6,457 bases of DNA from Candidatus Saccharibacteria bacterium UBA1235 (lineage in GTDB: Bacteria > Patescibacteriota > Saccharimonadia > Saccharimonadales > Saccharimonadaceae): NCBI GenBank assembly GCA_002309075.1, contig DBWP01000013.1:3731-10187 (forward strand). The letters are read 5' to 3'. Below, in pieces: positions 1-5,177 of the stretch. The notes under the pieces were generated by a model. That model saw only the letters and a list, made by a program, of their open reading frames with translations. It was not told the DNA's origin and did not search any database. Both the position numbers and the translations under genes were made by a program. Numbering within the stretch: the first letter of the stretch is position 1; the number at the start of each line of letters is the position of its first letter.

Positions 1-359
1 TTATATACCAGATTGGCTAGCTCACTCCCAGGCGAGCTAGCCAAACGAAGGAGAAGTGTCTCGCCAGTTAGATAACTGTTCTCGGGAAATTCAACTATAA
101 CAGCCTCTTTCCCGCTTGTATTAGTATAGCGTACAGTTACGCCGGCGAGCGAAATCATTTTATCGGAGTTCCCATTATAAGAAATTTCAAACATTTCTCC
201 GACATTATTTACCCCATCTATCGTATAGCCAGGATTCACGGATTTAAAATACAATTCTGGTTTTTCCTCCGCAAACACAATATTGCTATTTATAAAAACC
301 ACAAAACCACCCGCTAAAATCCCGCCCAGTATTTTTAAAAATTTAAAATATTTTTTCAT
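1..359 (-). CDS. Secreted lamin-tail-domain-like protein, 3' end cut by window edge
   Basis: The frame opens at 359 and stays open to the left edge, giving 119 codons without a stop, so the C-terminus is missing. Residues 1-30 form a signal peptide: a Lys-rich start (MKKYFKFLK), a hydrophobic core, then VFA followed by EEK, a good signal peptidase I site. Residues from about 35 read ELYFKSVNPGY, then EMFEISYNG, ISLAGVTVRYTNTSG and an EFP-S-LTGE-LLLRLASSPG stretch. That order matches a lamin-tail (LTD) immunoglobulin-like beta fold: an opening 'NPG' strand, an E-x-x-E-I-Y-N-like turn, SLAGW-like, then FP-x-x-x-L-x-G-E. LTD proteins are exported in many bacteria and are usually surface or envelope associated; the exact role is unknown. 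There is no Shine-Dalgarno sequence. The ATG lies 7 nt after a possible -10 box, suggesting a leaderless message. The call rests on motif recall, not a database search. Confidence 0.68.
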   Translation of the reverse strand, partial: MKKYFKFLKILGGILAGGFVVFINSNIVFAEEKPELYFKSVNPGYTIDGVNNVGEMFEISYNGNSDKMISLAGVTVRYTNTSGKEAVIVEFPENSYLTGETLLLRLASSPGSELANLVY

Positions 360-366
360 GCCCCGG

Positions 367-395
367 ACATTAGCAAAGGTTAAAAGAAAATGCAA
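367..395 (-). promoter_or_regulatory. Probable promoter of the lamin-tail-like gene
   Basis: On the minus strand a TTGCAT -35 (390-395) is followed by a 17-nt spacer and a TG-C-TAATGT extended -10 (hexamer at 367-372). The start codon at 359 is 7 nt after the -10, so the transcript would begin at or next to the A of ATG. The -10 is a weak match to consensus (3 of 6), but spacing, TG extension and position agree. It is divergent from the promoter at 419-424. Confidence 0.4.
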
Positions 396-415
396 CCCCC
401 TACTTTAAAAAACCA

Positions 416-424
416 TGTTATAAT
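416..424 (+). promoter_or_regulatory. Extended -10 promoter for a leaderless transcript
   Basis: TG-T-TATAAT is a perfect extended -10 element (hexamer 419-424). The ATG at 431 follows after 6 nt, exactly where transcription should start, and no Shine-Dalgarno sequence fits between them. No good -35 is present at 16-18 nt upstream (C-rich there), which is usual for extended -10 promoters. It drives the three-gene operon 431-2710. Confidence 0.7.
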
Positions 425-430
425 TAAAGT

Positions 431-1132
431 ATGAGCATTTTCATATCTGTAATGGTTCTTATTCTGGCTATGCTTATCCCTTTTTTTATGCAATTTGTTC
501 CGGGCGTTTTTGCGCTTTTTTATCATTATTCACTCGGCAAAACTACGACCCAAAAAGCCGACGACAAAAGCCTTAGTTTTATTATTGGCGCTGAATTTTT
601 CAATGCAGCAATTTGGCTTTTAATTTATTTTCTAGCTTTTTTATTTTTCTATAACGTCCCCGGCCCGCACGATATTTTCTTTTATATCATGGCCGGCATT
701 TTTATCGCTGAAGCCATCGCCGTACTTTTCTTTTATTATCGCAAAGGAAAATCTACTGCGCTCTTCATTCCAAGATCCATAACAAATGGAATTATAGCTA
801 ATATCAAAAAGAATAAAACTCGTTCCGATTGTATCGTTCTTGGCGCTATGTCTGGACTTTTCGAACTCATTTTCACGCTCCCGGCCATAATTATTTCTAC
901 TAGCATCCTAACAAATTTTGAAACTTTTTCTAGTACGCTCTTCATCGCTATATCTATCGTTATGTCAGTTTTGCCGCTCTTTATCGTGCGCGGCGCTTTT
1001 CGCCTTAATCACAATCTCGCTGAAATCGAACGCGTTCGCGTTAAAATAAAGCCTTTTGTCAAATTTATCCTGTTTTTTAGTTTTCTTTTTCTCGCTGCCG
1101 CCACAATTTATTTAGGAGCTCATTATGGATGA
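431..1132 (+). CDS. Six-helix integral membrane protein, function unknown
   Basis: This 233-residue protein is almost wholly hydrophobic, with about six membrane segments near residues 5-33, 48-75, 82-103, 132-158, 166-187 and 208-228. A basic cytosol-type loop lies between helices 3 and 4 (RKGKS at 104-108, KKNKTR at 126-131). The two halves look roughly alike: each opens with a long Pro-containing helix (QFVPG at 21-25; FTLPA at 148-152) and holds three helices. This 3+3 plan resembles the LysE/CcdA (DsbD-like) transporter superfamily, but no family motif is conclusive and there is only one Cys (134), so a disulfide relay is not supported. The start is fixed by the extended -10 box ending 6 nt upstream. 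Its TGA stop overlaps the next gene by 8 nt, so it is cotranscribed and probably translationally coupled with a small protein and a flavoprotein. A redox or transport role with that flavoprotein is inference from context only. Confidence 0.75.
   Translation: MSIFISVMVLILAMLIPFFMQFVPGVFALFYHYSLGKTTTQKADDKSLSFIIGAEFFNAAIWLLIYFLAFLFFYNVPGPHDIFFYIMAGIFIAEAIAVLFFYYRKGKSTALFIPRSITNGIIANIKKNKTRSDCIVLGAMSGLFELIFTLPAIIISTSILTNFETFSSTLFIAISIVMSVLPLFIVRGAFRLNHNLAEIERVRVKIKPFVKFILFFSFLFLAAATIYLGAHYG
1114..1118 (+). promoter_or_regulatory. Shine-Dalgarno site of the 79-aa gene
   Basis: AGGAG lies 6 nt before the ATG at 1125, inside the end of the upstream membrane protein gene. It supports this start and shows that genes inside operons here use Shine-Dalgarno initiation, unlike the leaderless first genes. 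Confidence 0.8.
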
Positions 1133-1364
1133 AAAAACTGAAAAATCTTTACGTCGTGAATTAAAATTACACGCAAAAGCCCTCGGAATTCCTGACGGTT
1201 CCGCTGAAATTTTCATCGATAAAACTTTAGAATCCGTAAGAAAATCTTTAAAAGGAAAATCGATTATCACTTCCGCCGACCTAACTCGCCTAATTGTAAA
1301 GTCTCTCGAAAAATACAACAAAGACTTTGCTTATGTTTATCAAAATCGTGATACAATAATATAA
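1125..1364 (+). CDS. Small ATP-cone-like protein, 79 aa
   Basis: A small charged, mostly helical protein with no membrane segment and no Cys. Its arrangement recalls the helical part of an ATP-cone, the nucleotide-binding module of NrdR and class I/III ribonucleotide reductases: helix with LKLHAKALGIP (14-24), AEIFIDKTLESVRKSL (27-42), a short turn into ITSADLTRLIVKSLEKYN (48-65), and a terminal DFAYVYQNRDTI (67-78). The last two match the 'vs-x-eI-x-x-lv-x-x-L ... A-x-x-Y-x-n-y' pattern of ATP-cones. The N-terminal basic strand (V-x-K-R-D-G) that contacts the nucleotide is absent, so it may be degenerate or only a structural relative. The start is supported by AGGAG 6 nt upstream. It overlaps the membrane protein gene by 8 nt and ends 2 nt before the flavoprotein gene, so it is part of the same unit. 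The reality of the gene is well supported; the domain call is tentative. Confidence 0.7.
   Translation: MDEKTEKSLRRELKLHAKALGIPDGSAEIFIDKTLESVRKSLKGKSIITSADLTRLIVKSLEKYNKDFAYVYQNRDTII
1349..1357 (+). promoter_or_regulatory. Possible internal extended -10 box before the flavoprotein gene
   Basis: TG-A-TACAAT (hexamer 1352-1357) ends 9 nt before the ATG at 1367, the same distance as at the 5133 gene. The only Shine-Dalgarno-like bases before that ATG (AAGG, 1363-1366) abut it with no spacer and would not work normally. A second, leaderless or near-leaderless start inside the operon is therefore possible, though the box lies in coding sequence and could be chance. Confidence 0.3.
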
Positions 1365-1366
1365 GG

Positions 1367-2710
1367 ATGGGTAAGAAATTTGATTTTGATTATATAATTA
1401 TTGGCGGTGGGCCAGCCGGCGCTACTATTGCTTTAGCGCTCGCAAAAAACAAGAAAAAGAAAATTGGCATCGTAAAAAATGGAGTCCAGGATAATTCTCC
1501 ATATTTAACAAGCTTAAATTTTGCGCATAATTTTTATAATCTTAAAAACTTCCCAGAACTTGCCGGTCAAGATTTTCATTATAATCTCCCCACAATCGCT
1601 TCAAACCAAGAAAAAATTGCCGAGTTAACCGAAGCCGATAATAAGAAGCTTTACAAAGAAGCCGGCATTTCTTACATGAAAGGTTCTGCTAATTTTCTCG
1701 ATAAATACACGATCGCAGTTGGCAGCAAAAAAATCACTTCAAAAATCTTCATTTTAGCAACTGGCTCAAAATTAAATTCCGATAATATTTTTGGTGCTGA
1801 TTCCGCCGACTATTTCACTCCAGAAACCATTCTTAAGGTCCGTCGCTTACCAAAATTTATTCTAATTATTGGCGGCGGCTCAACTGGCTGTGAACTTGCT
1901 GAATATTTCACAAAGCTAAATGCAAAAGTCATTCTCATGGAAAAAGAAGACCGCATTTTACCAAAAGAAGACATGGAAGCGAGTGAATCACTTTGTGACT
2001 ATTTCGAACACGAGCTCGGTATTATGGTTATTAAAAAATGCCGCGTTCTTGAAATTGCAAACGAAGGAAACACAAAACGCATAATTTTCTCAACCGACGA
2101 AGGAGAAAAAATGATTCGCGTCGATTGCGTCGTTCTTGCCACTGGCTATAAGCCAGATTTAAACCTCGGCCTCGAAAATGCCGGCGTCAGATTTAATAAA
2201 AATGGTGTTCTTGTCGATAGATTCCTTCAAACCTCAGCTCGCAACATTTTTGCCCTCGGCGATTGCATCGCTAGCGACCTCTCCGCCGAACGCGCTGATC
2301 ACGAAGCTCGCGTACTTATTAATAATTTTCTTCGCCGGTCTAAAAATCCAGTTAATAAAACCGACGGTTTCACTCGTATCACCACGACTGAGCCTGAAAT
2401 TGCTGCCATCGGAAAAACCGAAACGAGCCTGATTAGAAATAAAATTAAATATAAAAAGTCGGTTATCTATCTAAAAGACATTCCTGCCAGTAAAATCTAT
2501 CACGAAAAATATGGATTTGTAAAAATTCTGACCGATAAAAATAATCGCATTATTGGTGCAACTATTATGGCTCCTCACGCTTCATTAATGATCGCAGAGC
2601 TAGCTACAGCTATCCGCTGCCGCCTCACGGCTCGCGAAATTGCTAAAACTCCGCATAACATTAACGATTTTGGCTACGCTATTAAACTTGCTGCAAAAAA
2701 CATCAAATAA
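1367..2710 (+). CDS. FAD/NAD-dependent oxidoreductase of the mercuric reductase/lipoamide dehydrogenase family, lacking the redox cysteine pair
   Basis: This 447-residue protein is full length for pyridine nucleotide-disulfide oxidoreductases. Domains in order: FAD-binding Rossmann motif IIGGGPAGAT (11-20); ILATGS (129-134); NAD(P)-binding IIGGGSTGCELAEYF (167-181) with an acidic end of strand 2 (LME, 190-192) favouring NADH over NADPH; second FAD motif NIFALGDC (293-300); and a dimerisation domain from about 335 (TTTEPEIAAIG at 339-349, IIGATIMAPHASLMIAELA at 395-413). The active-site segment after the first strand, normally GGTC-x4-C-x-PSK, is replaced by a Cys-free stretch (about 38-60), and the first cysteine of the protein is C175. 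The C-terminal HPTxxE motif survives only as H430 in PHNINDFGY, without the Glu. It should therefore bind FAD and NADH but cannot use the standard dithiol relay; substrate unknown. The gene begins 2 nt after the small protein gene and is followed by a terminator. Cytosolic; partnership with the membrane protein is inferred. Confidence 0.88.
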   Translation: MGKKFDFDYIIIGGGPAGATIALALAKNKKKKIGIVKNGVQDNSPYLTSLNFAHNFYNLKNFPELAGQDFHYNLPTIASNQEKIAELTEADNKKLYKEAGISYMKGSANFLDKYTIAVGSKKITSKIFILATGSKLNSDNIFGADSADYFTPETILKVRRLPKFILIIGGGSTGCELAEYFTKLNAKVILMEKEDRILPKEDMEASESLCDYFEHELGIMVIKKCRVLEIANEGNTKRIIFSTDEGEKMIRVDCVVLATGYKPDLNLGLENAGVRFNKNGVLVDRFLQTSARNIFALGDCIASDLSAERADHEARVLINNFLRRSKNPVNKTDGFTRITTTEPEIAAIGKTETSLIRNKIKYKKSVIYLKDIPASKIYHEKYGFVKILTDKNNRIIGATIMAPHASLMIAELATAIRCRLTAREIAKTPHNINDFGYAIKLAAKNIK

Positions 2711-2711
2711 C

Positions 2712-2751
2712 AAAATCAGCCTAAGTTAGGGGGGTAACTTAGGCTGATTTT
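2712..2751. terminator. Bidirectional terminator, 17-bp perfect stem
   Basis: Arms 2712-2728 and 2735-2751 are exact reverse complements, with a G6 loop on the plus strand (C6 on the minus). Each strand ends its stem in TTTT, so the hairpin can terminate the flavoprotein operon (stop codon at 2708-2710) and the tRNA/pilin strand coming the other way. Base 2751 is also A76 of the tRNA, so there is no spacer on the tRNA side. Confidence 0.88.
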
Positions 2752-2827
2752 GGTGGCGGGGGTTCGATTTGAACGAACGACCTTTTGGTTATGAGCCAAA
2801 CGAGCTACCAGGCTGCTCTACCCCGCG
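2751..2827 (-). tRNA. Initiator tRNA-Met (CAU), CCA encoded
   Basis: A 77-nt cloverleaf reads from 2827 to 2751: acceptor CGCGGGG/CCCCGCC, D stem GAGC/GCTC, anticodon stem TTTGG/CCAAA with loop CTCATAA (CAT at 2791-2793), variable AGGTC, T stem GTTCG/CGAAC with loop TTCAAAT, then A73 and encoded CCA. Initiator marks are the C1:C72 mismatch and the A11:U24 pair, and the overall sequence closely resembles E. coli tRNA-fMet. The oddity is pair 29:41, which is U:A in place of the G:C usual in the three-G:C initiator anticodon stem; pairs 30:40 and 31:39 remain G:C. The acceptor mismatch favours formylation and blocks elongation use. It has its own strong promoter just after the pilin operon and may also receive read-through from it. 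Confidence 0.96.
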
Positions 2828-2845
2828 ACGGGTTATAACTCTCTA

Positions 2846-2874
2846 ATTATACACCTTCCCCGCCTTATTGTCAA
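2846..2874 (-). promoter_or_regulatory. Consensus sigma-70-type promoter of the initiator tRNA
   Basis: On the minus strand TTGACA (2869-2874), a 17-nt spacer and TATAAT (2846-2851) match consensus at every position. Transcription should start near 2839, giving a leader of about 11 nt before the mature tRNA. The -35 begins 2 nt after the stop codon of the 435-aa pilin-like gene. Confidence 0.92.
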
Positions 2875-2876
2875 CT

Positions 2877-4184
2877 TTAACGGCTTGTCGATGTTACAGT
2901 TTTCTGAATTAACGCGCCGTATCCGCCTTCACCATCGCCTAACGCCTGAATTGCATAAATCGGGTACGCAAACGCCGCATCGGTCGTTTCAAGACGCATC
3001 TCTACGCGTCGGTATAAATCATTCGCCCGACCAGTAGAATCAACCACAACTTGCACTCCATCGGTTTTTGCCATATTAGGATCTGCTGTCGAATTATCCG
3101 ACCCCGCTGCACTAGGACAAGCCCTGCCTTCCGCACAGAAAAACTCTAACGAAAAATCTGTATCCGGCTGCTCATACGGTAAAGTCACCACAAACATAAA
3201 CGTCTCGTCGCTACGGTCTCCGCCAATCGGCTCCGGCAAGTTCATCTCAACAGAGCAAAGAAACTCTTCGCTGCCATTCGGATTACAATAAACCGCATAC
3301 GACAAGTCTTTCATGTGGTCATTCGTGCTAGCCATTTGTTCCGCCGAAATCACATTTTTTGAACCGTTGTAAATTCCCGTATAATTACTACCATTAACCG
3401 TTTTCGCCGCATTCGCATCGTCTGTCGGAACAAAGAACATCGTCGCCCGGTCCGTTCGCCCGTTTTCCGTCTTTCCATTTATCTGCGACAAACTAAAAGT
3501 CTTCGCCGACTGAACCAACCCAACCGAAATCATCGGCGGAGTCGCAGCTTTCGTCGCCTTAACCGGCTGGAAAGCAACCTTACCCGACAAGAAATTCGTA
3601 AAATTATAAATTCCACCTTCACGGCTCGAATACCAGCTTATCTTAACTTTCTTAATATCTGCGGCCCTCGTTGCTCCCGCAAGATTTACTTTGACTATCT
3701 GATACAAATTATTTGCAGACAAGCTTGCGCGATAATCGCTTAGAACCGTCTGAATCATCACGCAAGTATACGCCTCGTTCATATTGTTCGACGAAGTCGT
3801 CGTTTCCTGAATTAAAACTTCCCCACTTTCATTTTTCCCGATTCGCCCTAAAATATGCGCAACCATATCACAATCTGGGTGGTTCATATAATAAACAATA
3901 TCCTGGCAGCTAACCGCCGGATCAGCCGTTAAAGCATCGGTGTATTTTGGCGATTTTTCAAGACAAGACCGATAGTTCGCATACGCTAGCTTCGCGTCCT
4001 CAACTCCTGCGAGCGCCGCATCATACGCCGATTGCGATAAATCATCATTACTCGTTCTCGAAATTTCCGAGATAATCACAATCGCGAAGCTCGACGCGAT
4101 CACAACTAAAATCAAGGTCGCAAACGCCACAATATAAAACGACGCAGCACCTTTTTTAAATTTTCTTCCTAAATTTTTCATCAT
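2877..4184 (-). CDS. PilX/GspK-like large minor pseudopilin, 435 aa
   Basis: The N-terminus is a short basic leader (MMKNLGRKFKKG) followed by one hydrophobic helix at about 13-39 (AASFYIVAFATLILVVIA). This is prepilin-like, but mature position 5 is not Glu if cleavage is after G12, as in GspK and PilX. A helical stretch follows (QSAYDAALAGVEDAKLAY, 51-68), reminiscent of the 'AAEAGVEDA' segment of PilX-type proteins, then a large exported globular region. It has eight cysteines (74, 93, 105, 141, 300, 310, 350, 356), an even number consistent with extracytoplasmic disulfides, and ends in a YRRVEMRLE strand (391-399). At 435 residues it is larger than typical PilX or GspK. GGGGAG lies 4 nt before the first ATG (4184) and 7 nt before the second (4181); the second has the better spacing. 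The upstream gene's stop is 1 nt away, so the two are coupled. GC is clearly higher than its neighbour. Likely role: tip or initiation subunit of a type IV pilus or secretion pseudopilus. Confidence 0.72.
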   Translation of the reverse strand: MMKNLGRKFKKGAASFYIVAFATLILVVIASSFAIVIISEISRTSNDDLSQSAYDAALAGVEDAKLAYANYRSCLEKSPKYTDALTADPAVSCQDIVYYMNHPDCDMVAHILGRIGKNESGEVLIQETTTSSNNMNEAYTCVMIQTVLSDYRASLSANNLYQIVKVNLAGATRAADIKKVKISWYSSREGGIYNFTNFLSGKVAFQPVKATKAATPPMISVGLVQSAKTFSLSQINGKTENGRTDRATMFFVPTDDANAAKTVNGSNYTGIYNGSKNVISAEQMASTNDHMKDLSYAVYCNPNGSEEFLCSVEMNLPEPIGGDRSDETFMFVVTLPYEQPDTDFSLEFFCAEGRACPSAAGSDNSTADPNMAKTDGVQVVVDSTGRANDLYRRVEMRLETTDAAFAYPIYAIQALGDGEGGYGALIQKTVTSTSR

Positions 4185-4185
4185 A

Positions 4186-5133
4186 TTACTCCCCGCTCGC
4201 TTGCACGGCGAAATTAAATTTATTTATTGCACAATAATCAAAATTCTCAATCGAACCATTAGCTAAATCCCCCGGCGTAGTACAGAAATCTCCAGTCGAC
4301 ATCACATTTATTCCACCACTAATTGTACCAAGTATAAACGAAATATTGTAAAACATATTATTCACAGAAGTACTTTCGGCCGGCACAGAAGTTGAAAGAT
4401 CATACAAAGCCACCGCAGTACTTCCTTCTAATACATCAATTGGAGCTTCATCTACCACATCATAAGCATCAGAAGATATATCAAAATTATTATTTGCTCT
4501 ACCGGCACCAGTAACATAATCAACACCTGCCGCTGCAATACAAACTGCTCTAGCTTCATCATGTACTTTAAGCAGTTTGCTACCAGACGCAGTCGTTTTC
4601 TCTACTGTTACTCCATCTGATTTCACTCGTCTATACGTCAATTTTGCCTTCATTGCGTCTTTTTCTGTTTTAGTCCATTTACCCTCAACTTTAACATCCT
4701 TACTATCACTAAAAAGATATCCAGAATTCCAAATATAAGAATAATTTCCTGTACAAATTGCTCCATATACTGGTACATTGCTCATCGTCCTATTACCAAC
4801 TTGCACAGACATAGTCTTCATCGCAAATACAAAGTTTCGCCCAGCATCATTCTCACAATTTTTTAAAACTGAATCTGCAGCCACTCCTTCAGCATAAACA
4901 CTACCACACTCACTTTTTACTGAAAGTGCCGAAGAATTTTGAATTGATGCCCTCATATCATCAACAATCTCCATACCAGTAGTGTTGATCTGATTTAAAA
5001 TCACACCACGATGATACGAAGAAATAGCATTCATTACTATAACAACTACCGCAATCGAAAGAATCGAAATAAAAACAATCGACAAAGAAAGTTCAATCAA
5101 AGTAAAACCACTCAAAACCTTACTATTACGCAT
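4186..5133 (-). CDS. Type IV pilin-like minor pseudopilin (GspJ-like position), 315 aa
   Basis: A class III prepilin signal is present: MRNSKVLSG, cut before FTLIELSLS, giving Phe1 and Glu5 in the mature protein, followed by a hydrophobic helix (10-36) that anchors the subunit and packs the filament core. After processing and methylation by the prepilin peptidase the rest (about 280 residues, six cysteines at 76, 93, 127, 198, 284, 301) would be extracytoplasmic. This is longer than a typical major pilin and fits a minor subunit. The frame extends upstream to 5181, but that extension would place 16 residues before the prepilin leader and would run across a perfect TG-G-TATAAT box, so ATG 5133 is chosen. 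The C-terminus (GDFCTTPG ... YCAINKFNFAVQA) shares a pattern with the preceding pseudopilin. GC is low, about 32% by sampled lines. It overlaps no gene but its stop is 1 nt before the PilX-like gene. Confidence 0.82.
   Translation of the reverse strand: MRNSKVLSGFTLIELSLSIVFISILSIAVVVIVMNAISSYHRGVILNQINTTGMEIVDDMRASIQNSSALSVKSECGSVYAEGVAADSVLKNCENDAGRNFVFAMKTMSVQVGNRTMSNVPVYGAICTGNYSYIWNSGYLFSDSKDVKVEGKWTKTEKDAMKAKLTYRRVKSDGVTVEKTTASGSKLLKVHDEARAVCIAAAGVDYVTGAGRANNNFDISSDAYDVVDEAPIDVLEGSTAVALYDLSTSVPAESTSVNNMFYNISFILGTISGGINVMSTGDFCTTPGDLANGSIENFDYCAINKFNFAVQASGE
4189..4194 (-). promoter_or_regulatory. Shine-Dalgarno site of the 435-aa gene
   Basis: GGGGAG overlaps the last codons of the upstream gene and lies 4 nt from the ATG at 4184 or 7 nt from the ATG at 4181. 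It marks translation by coupling inside the operon, in contrast to the leaderless starts upstream. Confidence 0.7.
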
Positions 5134-5142
5134 ATGCTTATA

Positions 5143-5151
5143 ATTATACCA
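5143..5151 (-). promoter_or_regulatory. Extended -10 box deciding the 5133 start
   Basis: TG-G-TATAAT on the minus strand (hexamer 5143-5148) is 9 nt from the ATG at 5133 with no Shine-Dalgarno between them, so the transcript would be leaderless or carry a leader of 2-3 nt. Upstream in-frame ATGs would lie within or before this box. Confidence 0.62.
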
Positions 5152-5177
5152 TATATCCATCAACTTTAATAACCTTA

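Noticed and set aside
736..945. 69-codon minus-strand open frame opposite the membrane protein gene
   Set aside because: It lies wholly antisense to a well-supported gene, has no start signal or -10 box of the kind used here, and encodes no recognisable protein.
431..1132. CcdA/DsbD thiol transporter assignment
   Set aside because: The 3+3 helix plan is suggestive, but there is a single Cys and no paired membrane cysteines, so the specific function is not supported.
1130..1141. TGA recoded to glycine, as in Absconditabacteria/Gracilibacteria
   Set aside because: The TGA ending the membrane protein is placed for normal overlap with the next gene and is followed in frame by another TGA three codons later; the other genes end in TAA and none needs an internal TGA read.
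1112..1321. 69-codon minus-strand open frame opposite the ATP-cone-like gene
   Set aside because: Antisense to an operon gene with a good Shine-Dalgarno site; no promoter or motif supports it.
2178..2432. 84-codon plus-strand open frame in another phase of the flavoprotein gene
   Set aside because: It overlaps the second FAD motif and interface coding region in a different frame and shows no independent initiation signal.
2712..2751. Mobile-element end or attachment site at the tRNA 3' end
   Set aside because: tRNA ends are common integration sites, but no integrase, direct repeat or foreign block is visible and the palindrome works simply as a terminator.
2751..2827. Elongator tRNA-Met or tRNA-Ile with a modified CAU anticodon
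   Set aside because: The C1:C72 mismatch and A11:U24 pair, with overall resemblance to tRNA-fMet, fit the initiator rather than an elongator.
3713..3913. 66-codon plus-strand open frame opposite the 435-aa gene
   Set aside because: Antisense shadow in a higher-GC stretch with few stop codons; no promoter or ribosome site.
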